A stretch of 64,000 nt of DNA from NCBI RefSeq assembly GCF_023053635.1, contig NC_086187.1, forward strand, positions 28,496,501-28,560,500. Direction: 5' to 3'. Position numbers and translations under genes: made by a program. This document shows, piece after piece, positions 38,518-50,560 of this stretch (positions are counted from its first letter, which is position 1; each line of letters begins with the position of its first letter). The notes below the pieces were generated by a model. It made no database searches, had not been told where the DNA came from, and saw only the letters and a program-made list of their open reading frames with translations. The stretch is from Elgaria multicarinata webbii (Eukaryota > Chordata > Lepidosauria > Squamata > Anguidae).

Positions 38518-41500
38518 ACGTACAAGCATACAAGTTGCACATTCCAGGATTTTGGAGTGCATCACTACGATTAAATACTTTAAAATCCCAAACTCAGATG
38601 ACTGTTTTTGGGCAGTGAGCTTTGTCCGATCATGTTATCCGTCCATCTTCGCCTCTGTCTTGGACATCAAATGTTCCTGTGAGGCTGTGGGAAGGCATAA
38701 AAACGGAGCCTGTGATAACGCTGCTGTTGGCACTTGGTGAGCCTCTAAGCTGGGGCAAGAGCGAAGTCGTGTCAGGTCCTCATTGACTGCTTGTGTAGAA
38801 GAAGCCAATTCACAAACAGGAATGTGACTGGGAACGAGATGGGTGCTTTATCCCAGGTTGCCCCTGGCAAGGCTAACAGGGATTGGCAGTAGCTTGCCAT
38901 TTAGATGAACCCATCTAAGCCCTGAAGTGTTGTTTCAAGGTGACCTTCCTAGATCTGTGGTTTGAAATGTGCACAATTCAAACTCCTCCAACAATCTGGG
39001 ATAGCAGCACCCACGAATATCGTCACAGGAACATCCTGTTAAGCATTTCCCCCCCCCAAAGCTCTCATCTTGGAGGTTGCCCCCTGCCCCGCAAGGGGAT
39101 CAAGAGTTGTCTCTGCCCTGTGCGCTTTCTGTAGCAGCTGCTGAGCATCCCAGTCTAGACTGTTTCCCCTCAAGGACCAGCAAGACGCTGTCAACAGCCG
39201 GGCTTCAGGATTCCCTCTTCTGGTCCATTCCTGCCCCACCTGGCAGGTGAAGAGTGAGTCCTGCCAGCTTGCTCGCCCGCTGGGCGCTGCAGCATCTCGC
39301 TGTTCTGGGCTAGCAGCACTTTTGCTTCCAGGGACAGTGCTAAAGGTGGGCCGCTAAAGTTCAGGGCCAGTTGGGCAGCAGCACAGACTTGGCCCAATTG
39401 CATTGTTCTGAAACACACGGCGCCGTCTTCTGGCTTGCCGCTAAGGCGTGTATTTGCTTATGTTGCTGTTTCAGACCAAGACAGGCCTCCGGTGTTTCAT
39501 TAAACCTCCTGAGACCTTGGAGAGATCTCTGGAAATCAATAAGCATAAAGGGAAGAAGAGGCTGCAGAAGAGACCCAACTATAAAAACGTTGGGGAGGAT
39601 GAGGAGGAAGAGAGGGGCCCGGAAGATGCCCAAGAAGGCACGGAGGGCCCTTCCAAAGGCATCAAGCCGAGTGGGGAGAACGAAGGTAAGCCGGGCGCAA
39701 GAAACCGTCGTGGCCTTGGCTTTTCCATGTGTGTTTGGGAGCCGCGGCGTGTCCGTGGGGCTTGGCTGTGCCGTGCGGGTCTCATTTGGAGGACTGAGCT
39801 TGTTTCTCACTCCCGGTTCCTTCTGGCCCATCTTGCTTGCTTTATCCGCCCATGGCCATTGCTGTGTATGGAGTTGTAGGTCAGGTTCCCTGGATCTACT
39901 GCTGCAGCTGCTTAATAACTATCACTCTTCTTTTTGCTACACTACTCTGCCAGTTAGGCCGACTTCAGTCTTACATGGTCTACTTTTCTGGGTTTTTGTT
40001 TCACTTGAATTGCTGTGGTCTGTCCATGTGTGTTAAACCAAGAGCCAACAGGGGCCATAGCTAGACCGAAGGTTTATCCCTGGATCGTCCAGGGCTCAAA
40101 CCTGTTCATCTAGGTGACCTACAGGGGATCCAGTGCTCAGGCAGGGGCGAACCCTGGATGATCCCAGGATAAACCTTCGGTCTAGCTGTGGCCTAGGAGA
40201 CACATGGGGGATCCAGTGCTCAGGCAGGGGCGAACCCTGGATGATCCCAGGATAAACCTTCGGTCTAGCTGTGGCCTAGGAGACACATGGGGGATCCAGC
40301 ACTCAGGCAGGGGCGAACCTTGGATGATCCCAGGATAAACCTTCGGTCTAGCTGTGGCCTAGGAGACACATGGGGGATCCAGCACTCAGGCAGGGGCGAA
40401 CCCTGGATGATCCCAGGATAAACCTTCGGTCTAGCTGTGGCCAGGGTCTCTTCTCAGATCTATCTTAAGTGAACCCAAGTAGGCACGCTTGGGCTCTGTT
40501 CCAGCTCTTCCTCTTCTCCTAGCCCACTAGTTTTGGCCAGAATTCCAGCAGGCAGCAGGTGACCCACCGTGGCTCTCCCTTTTACCCCTGCCCTGTATAA
40601 CGAGCCCGCCTGCCTTCGGCCTTGTGTTTTGTCGCTTCCCTTCAGAAATTGAGATGGTGATCATGGAGCGATGCAAGTTGATTTCTGTAACGGAGCAGAA
40701 CATAACGGATGAAGAGAAGAGTGCGGCTGCTTCTGAAATGTCAAACTGGAACAGGTACGTGAAGAACTCTGGAGCTCTGAACAGAGCTCCGGCTCTAAGG
40801 TCTTTTCTGCTTTTCTTTCCAGCCTCCCTGCCTCTGTCCTCGGCACGCCTGTAAATGTTTCCCTACATCTCAGTGGTCACCTCTCCTTCATGCCGCCAGT
40901 GGCGCGTGAGTGTGTGTGTTTCTGTGATCCACCATTCACTCCACTGGCTGCTTCCGGGGTTACCTGGGTAGGTTCTGGCCTCACCTGTACCCATAGCTGA
41001 AGGCCAGCTAGAAACCCACTGCCCGGCCCACATAACATCCGGCACGCCTCCTAGTTCAAACTGCTGCCTGCCGCGTTTAAGCAGCACGGTGTTGCTGAGC
41101 GAGCCCCCGGAAGAGCGGGCCCTGGACTCACAGTGGCACGTCTCTGAATGAAGCCCTTCGGTTCCTTTCTAGACACTGGCCCTGTTTCCGCTGCGCTCTC
41201 CCTGCCGCCAGCTGCCCTGTGGGAAGGATCCTGACCTGGGTTGTTTTTAAACGTGTTAATACTGTTCGTCGTGACTTTGTTCTTTTTATGTTACTTGTAA
41301 GCTGCCTTTGGTAGGATTTGTATCCTGAAAGGTGTTGTATAAATAAATACATACTTGGGACCTGCCCTCTCATACTTTGCAAACCACCCTATATGTTGCT
41401 GGTGCTGTGCAAATTATCAATCATAAGAAAAGGCAGAATGATGGTGAATGGATTCTTCCCCCCCCCCCTTCTCTTAGGCCTTTCCTTGAGATGGTCTATA

Positions 41501-44500
41501 ATGCCCTGGAGTGTGCTGAGTTTGACTACTATGCTCTGTTCGTGCTGTGCCTCCTGTATGCCATGTCTCACAACAAAGGTAAGTCTACTGTGGGAGGGGC
41601 TGTAACTCAGTGGTAGAGGCCCTACTTTACATGCAGAAGATCCCAGGTTTGACCGTTGGCATCACCAGGAAGGGCTGGGAAAACTCCTGTCTGAAACCCC
41701 GAGAGCTGCTGCTGCCAGTCAGTGCTGACAACGCTAGGCTAGATGGACCCAGGGACTGACTTAGCAAAAAGTCAGCTTCCTGTGTTTGGGCCGAGGGCCA
41801 TAGCTCAGCAAGAGAGCCTCTGTTTGGCACGCGGAACGTCCCAGGTTCAGCCCCCAGCCAGCATCTCCTGGTAGGGCCAGGAAGGGGTCCTGCCTGAAAC
41901 CTCGGAGACCCACGGCAGCCCATCATAGAATCATGGAATAGTAATGCTGGGAGGGGCCCCTAAGGCCATCAAGTCCATCCCCCTGCTCAGTGCGGTTTTT
42001 GCAGCCCCATCACATGGTTGGCTCATACTCATGCTCAGTCCATGTCGACGAGACTAGGGGTGCCGCAGGGCTCAGTCCTGGGCCCAGTGCTCTTCAACAT
42101 TTTTATTAATGATTTGGACGAGGAGGTGCAGGGAATGCTTATCAAATTTGCAGCTGACACAAAATTGGGTGGGATAGCTAATACCCTGGAAGACAGAAAC
42201 AAACTTCAAAGTGATCTTGATAGGCTGGAGTGCTGGGCTGAAAAGAAAAAACATACAACAGGATGAAATTTAATAGGGATAAATGCCAAGTTCTAAATTT
42301 GGAAATAGAAACCAAATGCACAGTTACAAGATGGGGGATACTTGGCTCAGCAATACTACAAACGAGAAGGATCTTGGAATTGTTGTAGATCACAAGCTGA
42401 ATATGAGCCAACAGTGTGATATGGCTGCAAGAAAGGCAAATGCTATTTTGGGCTGGATGAATAGAAGTATAGCTTCCAAATCACGTGAGGTACTGGTTCC
42501 TCTCTATTCGGCCCTGGTTAGGCCTCGTCTAGAGTATTGCATCCAGTTCTGGGCTCCACAATTCAAGAAGGACGCAGACAAGCTGGAGCGTGTTCAGAGG
42601 AGGGCGACCAGGATGATCAGGGGTCTGGAAACAAAGCCCTATGAAGAGAGACTGAAAGAACTGGGCATGTTTAGCCTGGAGAAGAGAAGATTGAGGGGAG
42701 ACATGATAGCACTCTTCAGATACTTAAAAGGTTGTCACACAGAGGAGGGCCAGGATCTCTTCTCGATCCTCCCAGAGTGCAGGACACGGAATAACAGGCT
42801 CAAGTTACAGGAAGCCAGATTCCAGCTGGACATCAAGAAAAACTTCCTGACTGTTAGAGCAGTTCAACAATGGAACCAGTGACCTAGGGAGGTGGTGGTC
42901 TCTCCCACACTAGAGGCCTTCAAGAGGCAGCTGGACAACCATCTATCAGGGATGCTTTAGGGTGGATTCCTGCCTTGAGCAGGGGGTTGGACTCGATGGC
43001 CTTGTAGGCCCCTTCCAACTCTGCTATTCTATGATTCCATGACCAAGGGGACTCCGTAAAAGGCAGGCTTACAAGAGCTTCTGGCGTGGGGCTGGAAAGG
43101 TTCTGGGGCCCCCAGAGTCCATGCATCTCACCCTCGTTATTCGTCCCTGCCTCACTCGGCCTGGGACTTGCGTTCACGCGTGTCTCGCCCATTGCTTTTG
43201 GAGCCCCGTGAATGAGGATGTTCATATCACGTGGATTTCTCCTTCTGGAAGATGGCCGGCCTATAATACAAGCGGGGTGTTAATGGATGATTTCCAGGAA
43301 ATCGGAGTGGATTTAACTCCTCCGCGATAATTCTAAGTAGTAGCGAGATGAACCCTCTTCCGCTGAAAGATACAAGTGGAGGGGCTGAGCTCTGGCAAAG
43401 GACAATTCATTTTGTCATTGTGATGAATCCTACGTCAAGCTCTCGGAGCAAAATCCTGCTGAAATTACGGCTTTGGGTGTCATTTGAAATACTGGCAAAT
43501 TAAACATGTGTTTTTAATGTGGGTGAAGTATTTTTGTAAATGTTCCCCTGTCGCTGTCAGACTTCAAATGGAACATCCCCATGCTTCATGCCACATGGCG
43601 GAGTTGCTGCTGTGCCATAAAAGCCTCTCTCTTGTCAGCTACTGAAATTAATTTTCAGCTGAGCCTTCTTTTCCAGGTAGCTTTGTTAAACGCGAATGTG
43701 TAACTGGTGAAGATAAAATGGAAATGAGCTGGTGAAATGGACAGTGGAACCAGTGACCTAGGGAGGTGGTGGGCTCTCCCACACTAGAGGCCTTCAAGAG
43801 GCAGCTGGACAACCCTCTGTCAGGGATGCTTTAGGGTGGATTCCTGCATTGAGCAGGGGGTTGGACTCGATGGCCTTGTAGACCCCCTTCCAACTCTGCT
43901 ATTCTATGATTCTATGAAAGGGATGGAAGCAGACTGGGGGCCCAAACGCCAGTCTGGGAAAGGTCTCGGGGGCGCATTCCGCGTGTGCGCAGGCGCAAAG
44001 GCGGAGCGGGGCCAAAATGGGATTAATTTTGGTTTTAGGCCTGTTCAGAAGCAAGCGGGACAATGAGGCTTCTGCATGGCTACTCAGACGTAAACAGGAC
44101 TGAAACACTCAGCAGCACTTTCAAATCGCGTCCCATATACCCGGCCAGTGCCCGTCTGCTTACAAGTAAACAAGTCAAGCCTCAGAAGGAAGCAGGACTG
44201 AAATACTCAACAGCTTCCTCTCCTGGTCCTGCCCCCTCTCTGCTGATCAGAGATGAGAGCTTTGCCCAGCTGGGAGAGGGCACCAGGCCTGGGGAACCCC
44301 CGCGAGCCTTGTCCAGTCCGCAGGCCAGAGGTTCACCATCCTTAGAATAAAGTTTGAGAAGGAAAAGAGGAGTTCTTTGCTCTGCACAGAATTACTCCAG
44401 GTCTGCTGCTGCTGCTGCTGAAACACCCCCAGCTGTGTTTTGAACGAAACACCTACACTGCCCAAAATGGTCAACTGTTTTCTGCTTTAAGAGCAGCTGT

Positions 44501-47500
44501 GAGGGAGTTGAGAGCTCGCTCTTTCGCTTCCTGGTGGGGGGGAAAGGATCCTTTATCTACCGTGTGTGTGTGTGTGTTAGAGAGAGAGAGAGAGAGGGAT
44601 GGATGGATGGATGGATGGATGGACCTGATGAAGTGTAGTAAAGAGGATCCTGCTAAGTCAGCGGTTCTCAACCTGTGGGTCGCGACCCCTTTGGGGGTCA
44701 AACGACCCTTTCACAGGGGTCGCCTATGACCATCGGAAAACACATATTTCCGATGGTCTTAGGAACCGAGCTACATAATTTTGCTACATAACAGTAGCAA
44801 AATTACAGTTATGAAGTAGAAACGAAAATAATTTTATGGTTGGGGGTCACCACAACATGAGGAACTGTATTAAAGGGTCGCGGAATTAGGAAGGTTGAGA
44901 ACCGCTGTGCTAAGTGTTTCCATTCTCTAGCAGATGGTGGCACCCCAGAGCTTAGCTGGATCCGCAGGAACTTTGGGCAAGTTCTGGAGCTGCTGGGTGG
45001 GGGCGACCTCCGCCTCTCCGTGCCCCCCCAGGCCCCAAAGGAAGAACAAGTGCGAAGTGCTTCACCAGTGCTTCACTGAGCAGATGAAGCTGCTTTATAG
45101 TGCGTTGACCAGAGCACTGCTTCGTCTAGCCCAGACTCTCTGCGCGGGGTGGCAGGAGCTCTCTGAGGCCCAGAGAGGCTGCAGCCCTCCTTGCTGGAGA
45201 AGCCATGTTTGGAAATGGGGTCCTGGGAGACGCACGGCGTGCGCTCTGGCCCTTCCGAGCAGCGCATGGCCTTCCCATGGTGGGGTGATCTCATCCATAC
45301 CTCGGCCTTAAATCATTTTGCTAAATGCTCAGGCTCCAGGTGGGAATAACAGTTCTTAGAACCCTGACATAATGTGCTGCTGCAAATACTTTTCCTTCGG
45401 CTCAGCGGTCTTGCTGGGCAATAATAAGATTCCGGGCCCAGGCCCATAGGACACAAGTATGTGAAAAATCCGCATATGGGAAATTTAGAAACAATTAATA
45501 GGATTTATTTAAATTTCACAGAAGGCAAACCCAGCCAATTCATTTCTCTTCTCAATAACATGAAATAAGATTAATTGGCTTGCACCCTGTCCTAGTTCAT
45601 TCTGTCAGTAGTTCTTCCATTACAAATCTGCCTTCTCTCCCACCCAACCTCCATCCAGACCAGCTTTCCTCAATCTGGTGTCCTAGGGATGTTTTGAACT
45701 ACAACTCTCAGCATTTTATTTATTTATTGCACTTATATACCGCTCCCATAGCCAGGGCTCTCTGGGCGGTTTACAGAAATTCTAAAATTGAGATAAAAAC
45801 AAGTATAGAAAATTTAAAATTCTAAAACACAGAACATACACACATAAAGCATTAAAAACCGATTAAAAACTAAACATGTGGGTGATTTAAGATGTGCCGC
45901 CATATGCCTGGGCAAAGAGGAAAGTCTTAACCTGGCGCCAGAAAGATAGCAGCGTTGGCGCCAGGCGAGCCTCGTCAGGGAGATCATTCCACAGTCTGGG
46001 GGCCACCACCGAAAAGGCCCTGTCCCTCGTTGCCACACTCCGAGCCTCTCTCGGAGTAGGCACTCGGAGGAGGACCTTAGATGTTGAACGTAGTGACCGG
46101 GTATATTCACGTCGGGAGAGGCGTTCCGTCAGGTATGGTGGTCCCAAGCTGTGTAAGGCTTTGACCAGTCTTCGTCTCCCTTAGCCTAACCTGAAGGGCC
46201 GGATACAAATGTGTTGAATAAGCAAGAGTTAAAGACTTGCTCAAACTGTTTATGCCAATAGATCCTCAAACTACATTTTGAAGACATGCGTCACTTCCTT
46301 TGTGTAAGCCAAGGGCAGGTAACTCGGTTCACTCCAGATGTGTTGGACTGAAATGCCCATAACTCTAAACCATTGGCCCAGCTGGCTGGGTTCATAGGTC
46401 CCAAACATCTGCTTTTAAAAAAAATTATTTTAAACGTTTCTTGGCTGCCTCTCAGGGAAGAAGCTCTCACAAGGCATCTTCCAGCAAGAAAATACATAAA
46501 AGCGGTTTAAAACATGCACAATAAAATAGCCATTAAAACAATAAGAGTTAGCAATAAAATCATCAAGAAACAATGGCAATCGCAGCAAAACTGTACTCCT
46601 CATGAGCAAGCCAGGGTAAAATGACATGTTTTTAAGGCCGCCTTGAAATCCTGCCAGGATGGTGCCTGGCGGACCTCTGATGGGGGTTTGTTCCGAAGGG
46701 CACCAGGCTGCCTCCTCCTGATAGAAGCAGACAGGACGGCCTGGCTGTCTCCAGCCCTGCCCCTAGTTTGAAGACCCACGCGCTCCAGGGGGGGGTCTCC
46801 ATTTACCTTGTCTTTTCTGTGAGCTAGTTGTGCACGTTGCCACATTTCTCACGGTTTGTGCATGCCTCTTCAAGGCGCTAGAGTGGCTTGTGAGAACATT
46901 CCCTTGGGCAAAACACCATGGGAGAGGGAAAGAGCGGGGAGGCGGATGGCAGGGGGCAGGGTGAGGTGCTTGGCGTCCAGCCGTGGGAGCTGGGCTGGGG
47001 CTTCACCAACCCAGTCTCTTCCCATAGAAAGACTGGTGGAGGGACAGAGCGGGCGCTTTTCCCCAGTTGGGCTGCCCGTTTCGTTATCTCCTTCAGGGTT
47101 CCTCAGAACTGTGCTTTGGCCAAGCCGGCGTGGAGTCATAGAATCATAGAATAGCAGAGTTGGAAGGGGCCTACAAGGCCATCGAGTCCAACCCCCTGCT
47201 CAACGCAGGAATCCACGCTAAAGCATCCCTGACAGATGGTTGTCCAGCTGCCTCTTGAAGGCCTCTAGTGTGGGAGAGCCCACAACCTCCCTAGGTAACT
47301 GGTTCCATTGTTGTACTGCTCTAACAGTCGGGAAGTTTTTCCTGATGTCCAGCCGGAATCTGGCTTCCTGTAACTTGAGCCTATTATTCTGTGTCCTGCA
47401 CTCTGGGAGGATCGAGAAGAGATCCTGGCCCTCCTCTGTGTGACAACCTTTCAAGTATTTGAAGAGTCGCCATAAACGCCTCTCTCATGTCTTCACAGGA

Positions 47501-49058
47501 ATTGAGCCGGACACGCTGGAGAGAATTCAGCTCTCAGCCCAGGATGCAGAGGAGAAGAACTCGTACAACCACGTGCTGGCTGAAAGGCTCATCCGGATAA
47601 TGAACTATGCTGCTCAGCCAGGTAGAGGGCTTGTCACCCGTGGGGTGCATCATCCATGGCAACCTTCCCCAACCTGGCGCCCTCCAGACATGCCGGTCCA
47701 ATACGTCCAATACCTCTGGAGGGCACCGGGGTGCAGAAGCCTCGTCTAAAGCATCATCTTGTATGAGCTGGGAGAGCCCTCACTGTAGGGCTTATTTCCT
47801 ATTTTATTTCAAAACATACAGCTTGTTTTTCTTCAGAGACAGGATCTCAGAGCACTGTAGGGCAGTGAGATCATTGAGCAGCGAGCAAATGCTGGAGGCG
47901 AGGGATGACACTGATCATAAAACACATCAGGAGAAGCCGAGGGCAGGCTCCTGGGCTCGCAGCCGCTTGAGGCACAGTGTCCATGGGAGACAGCAGCGGA
48001 GGGTGCTCAGGCGGCCTTGTAAATACGCCCACAGAAGTGACTAACCTGCTAAGCAGCTAGCGGGGCCTGCCTTTTTCTGCTGGCTGCCGGTCTTGGAAGC
48101 ATCTGCTCCACAGCCAGCAGGGAAACACAGGCAGGAAACTACTAGTCTCTTAGGCTAGGGCAGGGAAAGAGGGGCGGGGAGAGGAAGACTTCTACCAAGC
48201 AGGCTGGTGAGAAGGAACGGAACAATGTTCCTCTCCCACCGGCACACTCGCCTGCATGGAATTCCTGGTCGCCTGTGGTTACCAAGTCACTTGTTAAATC
48301 CAAGGCTGGCTAAGGTAGAATTCTATAGGAGTTGAAGTGGCCCAAGGGGGTTGGTTCCAGACGCAGTACATCGGTTACAGAAAATGGGAAGAAGAAGAAG
48401 AAGAAGAAGAAGAAGAAGAAGAAGAAGAAGAAGAAGAAGAAGAGCAGCAGCAGCATCGTCACACTAGATTTTCTGAATCCAGTGTTGAGCAAAGAATGGC
48501 TGTTGATGCTCTGACTTATCAGGGCCTCTTTACCTCTGGAATATCATAGGCAGGGTGGTGCCCAGCAATCCTGAGAGAAAGCATCAGCTGGCATCAGCTG
48601 CAGATTTCGGGTTCCTGGGGATCTCTGCCTTCATTTTCTTAAAAGGCACATTTCCCGTCCTTAGGGTTACCAATACATGCTTGGAAGGATGTGGGTGCGA
48701 ATGTGTGGTGAAGCCTCCCGTGCCAGGGAACTGCAGTAGGGCGTGGATGGCCTGGGCGCTCCTGGCTCGTCTCCCTGGCTAGCAGCAAGCAACTAAGCAA
48801 AATGAAAGGTCATGCAAATGAACTACATTTGCATAATCTGTATAGGCTGTAGCATTGGGGTTGTTACCATGGTGCAGATGTGTTTTTTTTCTTCTAGTTT
48901 ACTGGTAGCTCAAGGCCTTGCTTGCGTAGGTGATCCACCTAATCCACACTTCACTTCTCGGAGCACGTGAGCACCGAGCACATGAGCACTGATACGAAAT
49001 TCCCGCCCCTCCTGCAAGGGAGTCATCCAACCCACACAGAGTATATGGGAGCTCTTGC

Positions 49059-49111
<53 letters not shown>

Positions 49112-50528
49112 GTATCCTGCCTTTTGCCCAATGCTGGGCCTCAAGGCGGCCTTACAAAGTTTAAAACATACATTTGGGGGGGGGAACCACAAACGTTTAA
49201 AATACACAACAAAATTATAATACATTAACATAAATGGAGGACCAAATTACTCTCCAAAGGCCTGCTGGAACAAACAAGTTTTTGCCTGCTTCCGAAAGCC
49301 CATCAAGGAGGGAGCCAGGGAAGAGCGTTCCAGAGCACCGGAGCAGCCACCGAGAAGGCCCTCTCCCGTGTTCCCACCAAGCGCGCCTGTGAAGATGGTG
49401 GGACTGAACGAAGGGCTTCTCCAGAAGATCTCTTCTAATTATGGCATAGAATACGGACGTTTCGATTTGCCCAGGCATTTCAGTGTTTTTAATTATTAAT
49501 TCTTCATCAGATCTGCTGCTGCTTTCTGGGTTTTGGGAGCCCTAAATTCTATGCTGTTTTAGCGTGGGCTGTTGCTTTTTTACTTGTTTTGAAAATGGTG
49601 AAGAACGGGGAGGTGAGATATAAAGCCCTTAAATACACAAGATTGCCAGTGTGTTCTGCCCGGTAGCAAGGGCAGCCGTTGAAGCCTGGGCCAAATTGCG
49701 GCTTTGTTTTGGATGCCCTTGGGGCCCTTCTGTGGAAAACGGCAATCGCAGTGACCTTCCCAGTTCTCTTCCCTGTTCCAGTGTTCAAGGGCAATTGGCT
49801 GTCAGTACTTTAACTTGCCCATCGCTTGGGTCCTTGAACATGCTTGGAACAGATGATAAACCACGGCTCCTGGAATATTGTTAAAAAATAAAATTGCAAC
49901 ACTGCAGTCAGCTTTATTCTAACTCTTTCCTCCATCCCCCCCCCCCCGCTCTTTTTTACAGATGGCAAAATCCGTTTAGCTACATTAGACCTCGGCTGTC
50001 TGCTGTTGAAGCAGCTGGTGATGTCCAAACATGGTAGCATTATCAAAGATGTTCACTTTGCCTGTTTGGAAGTGAGTGTTTGTCCTTCCCCTGTTACCGT
50101 TCTGTGTGTACTCTTGCTGTGATGATTACTGTCAGGGTCCCCCAATTGCTGGTCCAGAGTGGTTTGTGTGACTTCATTAGTGGTCATACGAAGAGCCCTG
50201 CTGGATCAGACCAAGGGTCCATCTAGTCCAGCACACAGTGGCCAAACAGCCGTCGACCAGCGACCAACGAAGAAGGACACAGTGCAACAGCACCCTCCCA
50301 CCCATGTTCCCCAGCAACTGGCAGGCCTTCTGCCTCGGATACTGGAGGTAGCACACAACCATCAGGACTAACAACCATTGATATGGCTTTCTCCTCCTCC
50401 AGGAATTTCTCCAACCCCCTTTTAAGGCCATCCGGATTGGTGGCCATCGCTACATCTTGTGGTAGTGAGTTCCATAATTCAACTATGCACTCTGTGAAGA
50501 AGTGCTTCCTTTTATTTGTCCTGAGTCT

Positions 50529-50560
<32 letters not shown>

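Noticed and set aside
41593-41665. Functional tRNA gene
   Set aside because: A-box and B-box-like sequence is present, but the body and tail match a dispersed SINE family seen several times here; no cloverleaf was evident.
44934-45311. 125-codon open frame in intron 12
   Set aside because: No recognisable domain, no splice logic, GC-rich background.
45890-46184. Plus-strand 96-codon frame ([16 protein letters not shown]-like)
   Set aside because: It is the antisense of an L2 ORF2 end; the same shadow frame appears at 28371.
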